From positions 8,129,013 through 8,193,012 of the forward strand of contig CM071570.1 in NCBI GenBank assembly GCA_036426205.1: a DNA stretch of 64,000 bases, written 5' to 3'. The notes under the pieces are model-generated. The model saw nothing but the letters and a program-made list of their open reading frames with translations, did not search any database and was not told where the DNA came from. Source of the DNA: Ascaphus truei. Taxonomy: Eukaryota > Chordata > Amphibia > Anura > Ascaphidae. Positions 25,100 through 36,144 of this stretch are shown here, in pieces. The translations under genes were made by a program, and so were the position numbers. Every line of letters starts with the position of its first letter. Position 1 is the stretch's first letter.

Positions 25100-25380
25100 C
25101 TGTAACTCAGGAAGCAGGGGGGCCCTGAGGCTGAAATGAATGTGGTTCAGCTCCTGAGACCCCCTGCTACAATACTAAAATAAAATAAAAGCCGCGCGAT
25201 CGCCTGTAAGACGCGTGCAGGGAGAGTGACTGATTCAGTCTCACTCTTACTGCGCGTCTCTTTCAGACAAGTGCAGCCCGGTAGGATTCACACAGCGGGA
25301 GTCCCATTCAGAAGCAGGGACCCCCGCTGTGTTAATCCCGATTGGCCATACCGCCTGCTATGCACTGTGCCGTGGATGGT
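25100..25380. mobile_element. Composite of two MITE fragments
   Basis: At 25118-25172 lies an arm of the foldback family of 14433-14752 (GTGGTTCAGCTCCTGAGACC). At 25280-25350 the text AGCAGGGACCCCCGCTGTGT followed by TAATCCCGATTGGCCAT matches the centre of the palindromic MITEs at 53776-54053 and 54150-54493. The GC-rich join between them contains GCGCGATCGC. Confidence 0.6.
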
Positions 25381-25525
25381 CAAGGCTTTGCATACTGTGC
25401 ACCTGCACATGCTCTCCGGCAGCTGTCAGATACAAGATGCTACATCTGTATGTTTAAGGATACATCAAACTACAATGTACCTTGGTAACCACAGGCATCA
25501 AACAGCTTAATGTTATTTCGAGCAT

Positions 25526-25765
25526 AGGCTTCTGTAATAATAGTTATTACAGAAGCCTGTGATAGAAATATTACCACGATGCAGTAATTAACACTTTAAT
25601 AATGGCTGCGTTAATTCCTGCATCACGAGTTGTGCCTACATTTCACACCTGGACAATGATTACTGTTATGTTGATGAATACCATCTTAAAATTGTGGTAA
25701 TAACACCCGTATTTTTTTTTTTTTTTTTTTTTTGACGGGTGTTATTAACTCCACTTAAACAGTTT
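25526..25765. repeat. Two hairpins, one looped by a poly-T run
   Basis: A small hairpin AGGCTTCTGTAATAATAGTT pairs with its inverse up to 25558. Further on, GTTATTACCACAAT-type sequence includes AATAACACCCGT, a run of about 22 T, then ACGGGTGTTATT. The arms flank the homopolymer exactly. This second structure is probably a MITE end pair reduced to a stem. Confidence 0.6.
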
Positions 25766-26062
25766 TTGATGTATCCGGGCTTATGTGGGCTAATTGGTAA
25801 AGAAAATGTATTCCAGAAAAACAATCAGGATTGAACACTTTCTCTTCATATACTGAAATCACAGGAATTTAACATGTTTAGATGCAATCAACAAAGACTA
25901 TCATTACACATTGAGAGACAAAACATTGATAGCGCAAAGTAGAAATAATTACTACTGGATGCGGTTTGGTAATACAGTAATAAATATATACTTTCAACCA
26001 CATATTAAATAAGTTATGGTGGGTAAAAATGTGACTCAAACCCTCCACCGTATTGCATACAG

Positions 26063-26235
26063 CAAATAAAAATATCACTTGTGAGCACATTCACATGTCT
26101 CAGACAGATCTGCAACCCTTTATTTCCCCATTATCTATTAGCATACAGTGCATCCACTGCAGCTAGGAATTCTGGGAAATGACAAGCAAATGAGCACACC
26201 TTTTGCTTCAAATCCCTTTTAACATGGACCCCTAT
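26063..26235 (+). mobile_element. Fragment of the TTTGCATGTC foldback MITE family
   Basis: It holds CACATGTCTCAGACAG, AGGAATTCTGGGAAATGACA and TTTTAACATGGACCCCTATA in the same order as one arm of 45473-45899. It begins with the same AAATAAAAATA-CACTTGTG lead as the copy at 18165. Confidence 0.75.
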
Positions 26236-29103
26236 ACCTTGGAAGAAATGGGCAAACATTCCTGGCTATCGATAAAATCCACTTATTTTTACAAGTTCTC
26301 ATGTCATTTTTTTGACCTTCTGACCCCTGAGAAATTATTTTATGAGCCTTGAAAGATCGGGTACAAAAGTTTTTCATTTTTGTTTCAATAAAAGTTATCA
26401 CAATGAACAAAAAAAACTTTCTTTGTGAGTAATAAGACAGAGAGCAAACAGTTTGTAGGTCGTTTCCTACAGTATGAACCTTAAAATGTATCCAGCACTT
26501 TTGGAAATGCTCTGTTCAGTGAAATATCTGCCTATAAACAAGCTTGGGAAATTGAATATGCTATTTTGGGAGCTTGGTAAATTTAAATAAGCTACAGTAT
26601 TTAATTCAATGATAACAAAATATAATGTAGTATCCCATTAAGAAGAGCTTTCATGTGCTGTTATACTTCTGTTTTATGAGCAGAGAATCCATTTTTGTTT
26701 ATATTTTATAAATGGTAAAAATCAAGCAAAGATTCCATGATGGGCAAGACAGTGTTTTTGAGATATATAATTAGTTCTCAGCACTCAACAGATGAAACAG
26801 CAGAACTGTACAGTAGTCTGATTACAATTCTGCCTTTTCATCTTATTGACGACTGGCATGGGAACCAATTATATATTTCTATTATTGGCTAAATGAGAGG
26901 GAATGTAGGGGTCCCATTTTTTTTCCCACTGCGCCATTAATTGATTTTCACGTTGTTGTGCTTTCGGACCAACTTGTCTGCCCAAAGAAAATGTTTTCGC
27001 TTGCACTTGGATAAGAAATCTTGAAAAGGCTGCAAGAAAACGAGATGTTGTGAACATGTACCGTAAAAGGCCAGTAACACTGGGACTCACAAAGCTCGGA
27101 GAAATGTTATCAAACTTTAATCCGACATGTATTGCCATTGACTTGCATGGCATTTAACATCATTTGTGCTCTGATAGCCGTTCCTGGCAGTTTGTGAATC
27201 GCCCCCCTGAGTGTCCATTTGTTAATAATACAGTAGTACCCATCTTGTAAAAGTTTACCTAATTACGAGATGGAAAGAAATACCTTAATTCCATACAGTA
27301 GGACCACATCATTTGGAGATTAATCTGATGACGCAAGAGGGCCTAGTTTAACATGGAATTTTTCCGTCTGCTTCTATCTCCTGTTTAAGTATTCATTAAA
27401 AGACAGATCACACACATTTGTAGATCCTATGTGGATTAGTGGTGTGGGTGGCCACAAACATATCTCTCCTTATGGCCCTCAATAGGCTTGTACCCAACTT
27501 TGCCCCTGGAGTCTAGTGAACCTCGTCATTCTCCTACACACTGTCAGTACTGCATAATACTATTATTATTATTATTATTATTAGTAGTAGTATTATTATT
27601 ATTATGTTATTTTCTTTGCAACAGAATATAAATATTTACCATTTCGAACCATTTGCCACACTTCCAGTGCTATTGGACAGAAAAGCATGAATAGGGCATT
27701 GTTTTTACATCCAAAGTACTGTTTTTTTGCTACACAGACAACCTATCTCCTTTGTTTTAAAGACCTGCAAAATCTGTTTAGTTTTATCTGGCTTCCAAAA
27801 CAGTTTTTAAATGTGAATTTGGGGTGCGGGGGAGGAATAGTGGAAAAAACGATTTGCCTTTCTTTGGTATGCAATTGGGAATTGTTGGACAGATATAACG
27901 GCAAACACTGTAATATAATTAAAAATGTATTTAAGGATTCTCTGCTGAAAATCAGCTTTGGTAAATCTCACGCGAGAACGTTGGCTGACTCCCATTCCAG
28001 TAAAAAAAAAAATCAGATTTTATAATGAATACATTAATAAAATCAAAATATTTTTTCCACCTTAAATACTTGATTTTCTGGAGATATTCAGAATTTGATG
28101 GTAAAGAAAGAATACTTAGAGTGATTGTTTTCAAATATTTTGTTAGAAATGTATGTTGCTATCCCGATTTCTAATCCCCAGCACATTCAATTCACTGTTC
28201 TACACATAAGATACAGACAATAGTCCATTATTACAGGGGCTTCTTGTACAGTATGAAAGAAACATTTGTACACATTTGTGAATGTGATGCATATCAGACA
28301 TTTATTTACAGTACATAAAGGGAAAATTCTACAGAAACATCGACATACAAAAAGCAGTAAACCCCACAATCCCAGACAGTACTAAAAAAATATCAAAACT
28401 ACAGTAAGTGGCTACATTAAATTCTCTAAAGTTCTCTTACTTTCCAGAGTTTGTAGATGATACAAGTGATTGAGCTCTGTATGACAGCTCCTATAGTCTT
28501 AGAACAATGTCAAATTAGACAACATTTATGGCTACAAATGATTGGAAATGTGTGAAGTTGATGGTTCTTCTAAATTGAGATACAGTAATGTAGCTTTTAT
28601 ACTTAAACCACAGAGGGCTTTTTCTGGTATTAACTCATGTTTGGATCAGTGCAGATGTAGCCTGTTTTACTTACAGTAAAACTAAGCTACTGCATTGCTG
28701 CATCCTCGCTAATGCCATGGTCATTGTGGGGAATCTTGAATCATGGAACAGCAGCAAACCACTGTTAAGAAAAAAAAGTAACTTACGCTACATCTGTAGT
28801 TATGATCCCACTGACCTGAAAATTCCATTAACTTTTAGTTGTCTAGTTCAATTGGGTACCATAATATAACCAATTCCCTAATAAAATTGTGTACTGCATT
28901 TACTTGAATGGTTCCAGAATGTTGATTCCCTTCTTTTGCAAATTATTTGAATGTGTAGCCAGAAGTGGCTCACCTTATGAACCAATCGCATTTAAACTTA
29001 AAAGCACAGTAGGTTGTTCTCTTCCATTACCGTTATGAATAGCACATTGAACGGGCAACCAGGAAGTGGGCAGCTCAAATGTATGCTGTGACAGGGGTGC
29101 TAC
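26236..29103. other. Unassigned DNA, including an ATT microsatellite
   Basis: An ATT/AGT repeat lies at 27557-27606. A segment at about 26880-27215 ends in GTGAATCGCCCCCCTGAGT, a style seen at frog MITE ends, but its partner end was not found. No coding exon, tRNA or conserved open frame is visible across these 2.9 kb. Confidence 0.4.
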
Positions 29104-29245
29104 CGTGTAGCTGGTTTAGCTCACACTGTTAAGCAGGACAGGCAATCTAGCAGAGGTTGTGGGTTGTGGGTTCTGATCCCATTGGGTATGCCCTTCCTTA
29201 TATGGTGGCTTAGGTTTGTCAATAAAGGTCTTCTGGAAATCATTC
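29104..29245 (+). mobile_element. Possible tRNA-derived SINE head
   Basis: GTGTAGCTGGTTTAGCTCAC is compatible with a polymerase III A box, and GGGTTCTGATCCCA about 65 bp downstream resembles a B box. It does not fold as a standard tRNA on inspection, so a tRNA-derived SINE or chance similarity are the alternatives. Confidence 0.35.
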
Positions 29246-29351
29246 TAGGAAGTGAGCTGTGAGGTACTTAAATATATTTTGCATATATCCTTTTTGAGCA
29301 CAGGTGCCTCTATATATGTCATTTGGAGGGAGGTATGATGGGATATATATA

Positions 29352-29553
29352 CAGTCATGTGAAAAAGAAAGTACACCATTTTTTAATTCTATGGTTCTAC
29401 ATATCAGAACATAATAACAATGATCTGTTCCTTAGCAGGTCTAAAAATTAGGTAAATACAAACTCAGATGAACAACAACACATGACACAATGCACCGTGT
29501 CATGATTTATTTAACAAAAATAAAGCCAAAATGGAGAAGCCATGTGTGAAAAA
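29352..29553 (+). mobile_element. Tc1/mariner-like transposon end fragment
   Basis: The segment starts CAGTCATGTGAAAAAGAAAG directly after a TA at 29350-29351, the target choice of Tc1/mariner elements. It contains AACAACAACACATGACAC and ends near GAAAAACTAG, where it is truncated. I recall this as the end of a widespread vertebrate element. No transposase frame remains. Confidence 0.5.
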
Positions 29554-29700
29554 CTAGTTGATTGCCCGGTTCCTTTGGTCCACGGATTTCAGTGGATCTA
29601 TTGTTAAGAATCCGCCAATGCATTGCTGTATCCGTGGATTGGATTCTACAAATCTGTCCAAGGGTTGTATCCAATGGCAGTTTTATACACTACCGACACA

Positions 29701-30050
29701 CTTTATTAAAGTGTGGCCGGTACCGCAAGCCGGGAGATTTCCCGGCTTGCTAGTGGCCGCCCCTCGGCGTGCCGCGCGTCATAGACGCGCGGTCACGCGT
29801 CTTCGGGAGCGTGCGCCCCCTGCACGCGCGTCCAGGGGCTCCCCGAGGGAGCCCTGGTATCCCGCGATCGCGGGACAGCGGCAGGGGGTTCCGGGGGACC
29901 CGGCGGACCCGGCAGCGGTAGGGAGAGCGCCCCGATCGGAGGGCGCTCTTCCGCTGCTTCGGCGCAAGCCCGTCACTCTCGGGCGCGCGCCAGGCTACTG
30001 CTGCGGCCAAGAACGGGCAAATGCTCGAATAAACTTGGCCGCAGCAGTAT
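29701..30050. repeat. Very GC-rich interspersed repeat
   Basis: The 350-bp block is rich in CpG and in short palindromes such as CCCGCGATCGCGGG, AGACGCGCGGTCACGCGTCT and GCCGGGAGATTTCCCGGC. It sits abruptly in AT-rich DNA and starts TTTATTAAAGTGTGGCCGG and ends AATAAACTTGGCCGCAGCAG. The long open frames across it follow from lack of A/T stops. It probably belongs to a frog MITE family, because the flanks (CCACGGATTT, AATCCGGAAAACGG) also look repetitive. Confidence 0.6.
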
Positions 30051-30997
30051 GAATCAGCGTGGATTGAAACCGCCCTAACCTGTTTGCGGATTTTACACTG
30101 GAACTGATTTTGGAGGTAAAATCAGCTAAAATCCGGAAAACGGATTTGGTCAGATTAGCCTATTTATAGTTGCTACATGATCTTAGCACTTATGGTAGCT
30201 TTGTGTGCAACCCACAGTGAGGCTAGAGAGATTATTATACTTAATACTAAAGTATTGATGCAGGGTATCTTTTTCTGAGTCTCTGACCTCCACTATCCCT
30301 AGCAGGAGATCATTAATGCCTTTCAGGAGAGTAGTCACCAGTGCGTGATCTAACTAAGAAAAGTTATCTATGTCAGCTTTGATGATGTTAACAGCTAATT
30401 CAATTAAATAAGTACAGTATTTAGTCAATGCTTGTATATTGCACATGAAGCGTTGAGTAGAATCTGTAGCTTCTTGATGTGCGATTTGCTAGTCTCCATG
30501 ATTCTATGAGGGCATTATCTTTCAGTATGTTCTTCATTGTTGGAATTTTTTATTGATGTTAGGAAATCATGATTCTGGGTGTTTGATCAATCACTTGTAT
30601 GGTCTCAAATGGTTTATGTCACCTCCTAAGATAAGGTGACCTGGGCCTCTTATGTTGCATTATGGTGGGAATAACTTCATTGAATAAAACAAGATTAAAA
30701 TATCATTTGGGGCATACAGACTTACTAATGCGACCTCTTTTGGTTCTATCTGTGGTCTCACAGTTGTCTGCCTGTAATCCAGCGATTCTGGTCTAAAGAA
30801 TACGGCTCTCTTAAATCAGACATTTTCAGGCTCTACTGTATTTAGGCAATTGTATTGCATATATTGTATCTGTTCCTTTCTTTTTTTGGTGTAGCGGGCC
30901 TAGTCCCCTGATTATGCATAGAAGGGGTGGAATTGTGTTATTTGAAGATGTCAAGTGAAGCCTTCGACCCCAATTGAGACAAAGTCAGGGCCTCCAG

Positions 30998-31204
30998 AGA
31001 TCCTGAATAAACACAGAAACCCAACTATGTTTGTATTTGAAAGCATTGAGCTGCAAATATTCAGTGCCATTGCACCACTCACTCTATTGAAGCGCAGAGA
31101 GCTCAGAGGTATCACTAGAGTGAGTGGTGCAATGGCACTGAATAGTTGCAGCTCAATGCTTTCAAATACAAACATAGTTGGGTTTCTGTGTTTATTCAGG
31201 ATCT
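30998..31204. repeat. Inverted duplication with 87-bp arms inside the L1 copy
   Basis: Left arm 30998-31084 and right arm 31117-31204 are reverse complements with one or two differences (GCAAATATTC against GCAACTATTC). A 32-bp loop separates them. The right arm is in its native place in ORF1; the left arm is an inverted copy. Both strands therefore read ILNKHRNPTMFVFESIELQ. Confidence 0.93.
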
Positions 31205-31660
31205 CTTCCTTCATTGAAAAATAATGTAATCCCGCTATAATAGGTCTGGGCTTACCTCCCTCAAGTTCCTGCGGCCTGAATGCGCATACAGAGGGAAACG
31301 TCCAGTTCAAAGCATTCAGGGGGAGTTTCAGCAAGTAGATTCTGGAAAAGACGTATCAGGTTAGGCCTAATCTTATCTCCAGAATATTCCATACCCACGG
31401 TTTATTCCTTCTTAATATATGTTCAGCTTCTTCTTGTGAGTTCTGCAAGAAAATTGTCTGGTCTTTCAGATTTCTAACGATGTCATCTGCATTCACTTGC
31501 TTTCCCATTAATTCCCTCCATTGCTGTCTCGAGAGACTAGGTTCTCTCCGCTAATGATGTGAGCTCAGTTAAAGCTCTGTGAAGCTCATCATGAAAGGTT
31601 TGCTTCATTTCACCCACTCATACTGGATGATCCAAGCATCGACTCCAGAGCCTGACTGCC
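31005..31660 (-). pseudogene. L1 ORF1-like RNA-binding protein remnant
   Basis: L1 ORF1 proteins form trimers through a coiled coil and bind element RNA. Here the coiled-coil part has at least two stops, and the conserved region with ARLHYF-type and MKEEILNK motifs is partly open between about 31334 and 31100. After IAPLTL the reading turns into the inverted copy of itself, so the C-terminus is lost. Confidence 0.65.
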
Positions 31661-32762
31661 CACGCGGAAAGTCGTAATTTTCGGGAGGTGTAGTCAGAGT
31701 TTGTTTCCTTTTAAAAATTGTGAGTTGTAATTTTTGAGGCTTCCTGGGTTTTTGTGGCATTATTAAGGCTGTTTGTGGCTTTTGGGGAATAATAGTGATG
31801 ATTTAGCTTGATTTATCATCTGTTTGCTGCTGTGTGTGAGCAGCCCACACTCTGTGAAATACTGTTAATTTCCTACAGTTTACATGTATGTTACAATGGA
31901 AAGGATTATATAAACAGTTGGAAAATACACAGAGGTTAAGGATAAGTCTCATACATTTCATAACTGTGCCCATTGATATATTAACGGACTGAAGGTCCCC
32001 AGAGCACTTCAGTCTAAAATTAAATTCCACGAGAGAGTAGGGAAGGTACAGTTGGGTATATGGTTTTAAAGTAAATGTGCAGATAAAAAAATAACTGAAG
32101 TGAACACAATTGCCAATATTGATTTCCACATGAAACACCTCCTTAGTCTAAAAGACTGATTTTATAGTTCCAGGCAATGTTTAAACGTGTGCCGCAGAAT
32201 TTAACAAATTTGTACTTTTCTAGTGACATTAGTACCAGAGTCACATTTATTTTATTGAGAAAAACAGCCTGCATTTTATTTATGACATAGCCAGCAATCC
32301 TCCAATCAATAATTCTGACATCTTGATTGATTTTTCTGCTTTTCTTATTTCTAATAGGAAAAGTGACATACAAGAGGTTAGTGGGTTTAGGATAGTTAGC
32401 ACTGTGGTGGTTATAAATAATGCCCTATTGCTTAGTGATGCGGCCTAGTATTGCTTACTGAAATTGACCACAGACTAGATTTCATTGCATCATGGAATGC
32501 CTCCAGATACTCTTGGATGTTATTCAGCCTCAATGTCACGGAAGGTACATTTGCTTCTGGTAGTAGATGAGTTGAATCTTGTGTATAATCCAAGAACAAG
32601 ACAATTTTATCCAGCATTGTGGCCGAGGAGCAGAAATGTGGCTCTTTACGGGCACTTGGGTAAATATGTGGATGATGCTGCTAGTTTATGTTATCCGTGT
32701 GTTACAGTTAGATGCTGCAATTTTAAGGCTAGATAGCAGAAAATTGAGCAGAACTTACTGTA
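31661..32762. other. Unassigned DNA
   Basis: No gene is recognised. Open frames up to 111 codons on the minus strand at about 31803-32138 have no recognisable domain and no splice or start context. Confidence 0.35.
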
Positions 32763-33107
32763 ATAGAGATGTGCAAACTTTTCTTCCAAAAAGCACAAAC
32801 CATGCACATTTTTCCCCTTTTTCATCAAATAAAAATATCCACAGTATTAAGAGTTTGCGAGCAGATCGCCCAGTAAAAAATAACCTCAATTCTACCGCCT
32901 GAAATATATTTTAAGAGAGAGAGAGAGAGAGACATATTTTATGGTCTGAATTTTGTTTGAATAGAGATTCGCAGGGGAAATTTGCCAATTTCGTTAAAGT
33001 TTAGAGAAGTTTCAACAACATTTCCAACAACATTTCCAACGTTTTTGTTGCAAAAAAACAGTAAAACAGTGGCAAAGCAAATTTTGGCAAGTTCACACAT
33101 TTCTAGA
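32763..33107. mobile_element. MITE with TAGAGATGTGCAAAC-type ends
   Basis: ATAGAGATGTGCAAAC on the left and the inverse of GTTCACACATTTCTAG on the right agree at about 13 of 16 bases. A GA dinucleotide run is at about 32915-32932. Repeated TTTCCAACAACATTTCCAAC lies near 33016. No transposase is present. The end sequence is of a type common in frogs. Confidence 0.55.
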
Positions 33108-33439
33108 ACTTAAGTTCCATACAGTACCTGAAGTAGATAAATATCTTATTTCTCTCTGCTTTTTCCCCATGCCTCATCATTTTGAACAGTGAACCAAGCC
33201 TTATGTGTGCCTTCTTTGCATACACAATTAATCAAAATCATATATTTTTGACAGAGGACAGAGGTTTTATAGATATGCTGACTACTACATAAGCAGTTTG
33301 ATTTGCATTCAATTATAATTTAAGCATTATGCAACATAATTAAGAACTCCAGGGAATATATGATCTAACTTTGCAAAGGATTGAATAAAGACGGTTTAAA
33401 TTTTTTCTGATTTCATGATAGAATAATTTTCTAAATAAA
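33108..33439. other. Unassigned AT-rich DNA
   Basis: Nothing beyond AT-rich sequence is seen here. Confidence 0.4.
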
Positions 33440-33914
33440 TAGCTCAACCCCGTCATAGTGCGGACCACATAACAGAGTCTGAGTGTGGCTCCCGATTTAA
33501 AAACATCTCCATTTTTTTTTAAACATTCAATGCTTTATTGCACACACACACAGGGAATTGAACATGAATACATTTTATATATTATGCTTGCAGGAATCGA
33601 ACCCAGGACCCTTCATATGTAAGTACAAAGTCCCTACCTGCTACACCACAGAATTGGTGTGACACGATTGACATTGTTTTTAGCGTCTGTGACATCACAC
33701 AAACTCTGTGGCTTGCAGGTAGAGAATTGGTACTGGCATATGTTATTTTATATAATAATTTATAAATTATAAAATTAATAAAATAATAATTTATAAATTA
33801 TACATTGTAATTAAAATAAAAATGAAATAATTTATATCCAGCCCCCATGATCCCGGTTATAACGTGGTATCATTTTATGGACCTCGAGGACCGCGTTATA
33901 ACAGGGTTCAGCTG
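33440..33914. mobile_element. Diverged pogo/Tigger-like MITE
   Basis: The left end TAGCTCAACCCCGTCATAG followed by GTGGCTCCCGATTTAAAAA parallels the left end of the intact element at 50731 (CAGCTAAACCCCGTTATAAC, then GTGGCTCCCGTTTAAAA). The right end CGTTATAACAGGGTTCAGCTG is its degenerate inverse. About 475 bp long, it holds a tRNA-like sequence inside. Confidence 0.65.
33590..33652 (-). repeat. tRNA-like / SINE-like sequence
   Basis: On the minus strand TGTGGTGTAGCAGGTAGGGA resembles an A box and CTGGGTTCGATTCCTGC is a near-perfect B box, about 45 bp apart. The arms do not give a full cloverleaf by eye, so a tRNA-derived SINE is likelier than a functional tRNA. Confidence 0.45.
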
Positions 33915-34447
33915 AAAATACATATATTCAGGCCTTGACAAATGCACTCTCCCAGTCGCCTGGGGCAAGTGCATTTTACCCCCTGGTGGGGTGTTTCGGC
34001 GGGGTGCTGTGGCGGCTTTTTCCCCCTTCTCAGACTGCATTCTCCTCCAAGTGCTTTTAAAAATGGCTGACGGGACGCTATGTGACATCACGTGGTGGCA
34101 AGAAAGCAGCTAAGGGCAACCGTACAGTCCTATTCAGTTAGGCACACACCGCATGAGCAGCTGCAGAGGGACTCCCTGATGACACGCATTCCAGAGCTCC
34201 GTCTGCTTCCCTCCACGGAATTTGGTGGAAGGGGAAGCATCATTCCACTGCCATTCTGCAGATCCAAAGGGGGACGTCTGACAACCTCCTATGGCCCTCT
34301 GCAGCACCGCAAGACAAGAAGCTTGGATCACAAAGGTTTGCCTGGCGCCGTGCACATGTGCAGGACCTCAGAAGATCATGATCAGCTGCCTGGACCACAC
34401 CAAACTCTGCTGCATAGGTGGGCCCCCTCCCTTCCCAATGAATACAG
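33915..34447. other. GC-richer unassigned repeat DNA
   Basis: The start CAGGCCTTGACAAATGCACT and CCCAGTCGCCTGGGGCAAGT resembles a dispersed frog repeat. The rest holds mid-GC sequence with open frames but no recognised domain. Confidence 0.35.
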
Positions 34448-34612
34448 TCACACACCCACCCAGTCAGTCAGTCAGTCACCCACCCAGTCAGTCAGTAACC
34501 TACCCACCCAGTCAGTCAGTAATCCACCCACCCAGTCAGTCACCCACCAAGTCAGTCAGTCAGTCAGTCAGTCACCCACCCATTCAGTCAGTCAGTCACC
34601 CACCCAGTCAAA
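34448..34612. repeat. CAGT-rich minisatellite
   Basis: Tetranucleotide blocks of CAGT alternate with CACCCACC in units of about 16-28 bp. Open frames on the plus strand show QSVSHPPTQSV patterns that come from the repeat. Confidence 0.9.
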
Positions 34613-34655
34613 AGCTGAATGGATTCTACTCCGTACTGGTATGACACCTGTGTGT

Positions 34656-35050
34656 CAAAGGAGCCATCGGACACTCAAACTGCTTGTGGTTTCTACTGAG
34701 AAGCAGTTAGGCTTATATGCGGGTGACTAAAGAGACAAAATGTAAAGGGTGTCTCAGGTTCCCAAATAATACAGGAGCGGATAGCGAGTATACCTATAGT
34801 GAGGAACGCAATGTTAACTGTGCATGAAAAAGTGCACTACACGATAACTGTAGAGCTGAAAAAAACCTACTCCGTTCTAATGCACTTCCCCTGTTATATA
34901 AGAGCCAATGGATACACAAAACATATATTTAGTTTCTGCTGAGAAGTACTTAACCTGGTATACGGGTGAGAGACACAGAGAAAGCCATGTTGTAGGAGCG
35001 ATCCCGACTCCCGCAGGTAATATTGGAGCAGCTGGTAAATATAGTGGTAG
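34656..35050. repeat. Diverged direct repeat, spacing about 243 bp
   Basis: GGAGCCATCGGACACTCAAA ... TTTCTACTGAGAAGCAGTTA ... TATGCGGGTGA in the first copy corresponds to AGAGCCAATGGATACACAAA ... TTTCTGCTGAGAAGTACTTA ... TATACGGGTGA in the second. Similarity looks like roughly two thirds of positions. It may be a tandem part of the Penelope-like signature at 35268-35320 (CAACGTACATTTCGCAATAA, TTTTGTCAAGGG). Confidence 0.5.
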
Positions 35051-36144
35051 CAGGGAATGCTCAGTAAATAATAGAAATACCTGGATCCCAAGTAATTACA
35101 AAACCCCCATTGTGAATATAAAAACGGATTAAATCAAACAGACAGAAGCGTGATGTGATGTACAGAGACATTGCCTAATGATTTAGAGTCTTAATAGACA
35201 TAAATGGTGTGCCACAGCACCATTTGAAACCCGTTTCTCCTCCTAGCAGCAGGTCTCTGATGACATAACGTAACGACCCAACGTACATTTCGCAATAATT
35301 CTTTTGTCAAGGGTACCAATATAGAATTTGACCCTAAGCAATGGATACTTATGAATCAACAGAAATAGCACAATATGGTACTTTGATGCATGCCATATTT
35401 TCATTTCCTCTATAGTTTCAGTGGCCATTATTGTACTCATTAACATGTTGAATGATTAATTGCCTCTGAGTTTTGGAGCAGCATACAGAATGGCACTTTG
35501 AATGGAGCTGCTATGAAATGTTGTGGTATATATTTTCCACTATTACAATAACAGTTAAGGTAAGCTTGTTAAGAAAGTGTCTTATGTTTGAAGCGAATTT
35601 ACATTCATTGTTATTTAAGGCAAAATAAAAGGCAGAGGTTTATTTTACATTATTAAAAGGAAAAATGATGTGCATCTCCCTCTCTGTCTCCCTCTCTGTC
35701 TCCCTCTCTGTCTCCCTCTCTGTCTCCCTCTCTAAAATCTAAGTCTGGTATGTGTGTGGGGAATATGGCTAGTAGGAATAAAAGTGCAGGATTCTTATTC
35801 TATTCCCCAGAACCATAAGACTTAGAAAAGTCTAAAGTATATATTTTATTAAACAGTATGTTTAACGTGTATTTGCTGTGCACGGTATAATGAGCTGGGA
35901 CTTCTAGGTCCAGGGTTCCGAGAGACCATTTGGCTACCAAGCTTGGTGCCAGCAAGTTTCATGCTTGACATGAAACCCTCAGAGGTTGCCAAGTAGAATG
36001 CCATTTGGGTACCGAAGCTAGGCTCAAGTACTTACGTCCTGGGGTGAATGGAAGTCATCGGACCACCACTTGCAAACAACCCAGACTTTGAGGAGCCTAA
36101 CTCAGTGGGTGGCTTTTGCATGACAAGTGGCAGAGGTGCCAAGT
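35051..36144. other. Unassigned DNA with a CTCTCTGTCTCC microsatellite
   Basis: A 12-bp unit CTCTCTGTCTCC is repeated about five times at 35675-35734. The remainder, including 35268-35320 with a Penelope-like AACGTACATTTCGC signature, has no gene. Confidence 0.55.

Larger units (their letters stand above)
30200..31660 (-). mobile_element. L1-like LINE, ORF1 plus ORF2 endonuclease start, minus strand
   Basis: On the minus strand a decayed ORF1 lies first (31660 to about 31100), then, after an inverted duplication, the beginning of ORF2 (about 30790 to 30210). ORF1 shows a coiled-coil-like start (MKQTFHDELHRALTELTSL), then PPECFELDV, RPIIAGLHYFSMKEEILNK and IELQLFSAIAPLTL. ORF2 shows the endonuclease pieces VALVSLYAPND, LILGGDIN and DNALIESWRLAN. 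Stops and shifts are frequent. The 3' part of ORF2 is missing, so the copy is broken at about 30200. Confidence 0.75.

Noticed and set aside
26869..27153. A 94-codon minus-strand frame (KSMAIHVGLKFDNISPSF) as an exon
   Set aside because: The region ends in a MITE-like motif, and no splice sites or known domain are visible.
29558..30052. A 164-codon GC-rich open frame as a gene
   Set aside because: It spans a GC-rich dispersed repeat and both strands are open; no domain is recognisable.
33590..33652. A functional tRNA gene on the minus strand
   Set aside because: A and B boxes are present but I could not build acceptor and anticodon stems, and it lies inside a MITE.
34092..34730. A 212-codon plus-strand frame as a gene
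   Set aside because: Its second half is CAGT repeat translation and its first half has no recognised domain; likely chance in repeat DNA.
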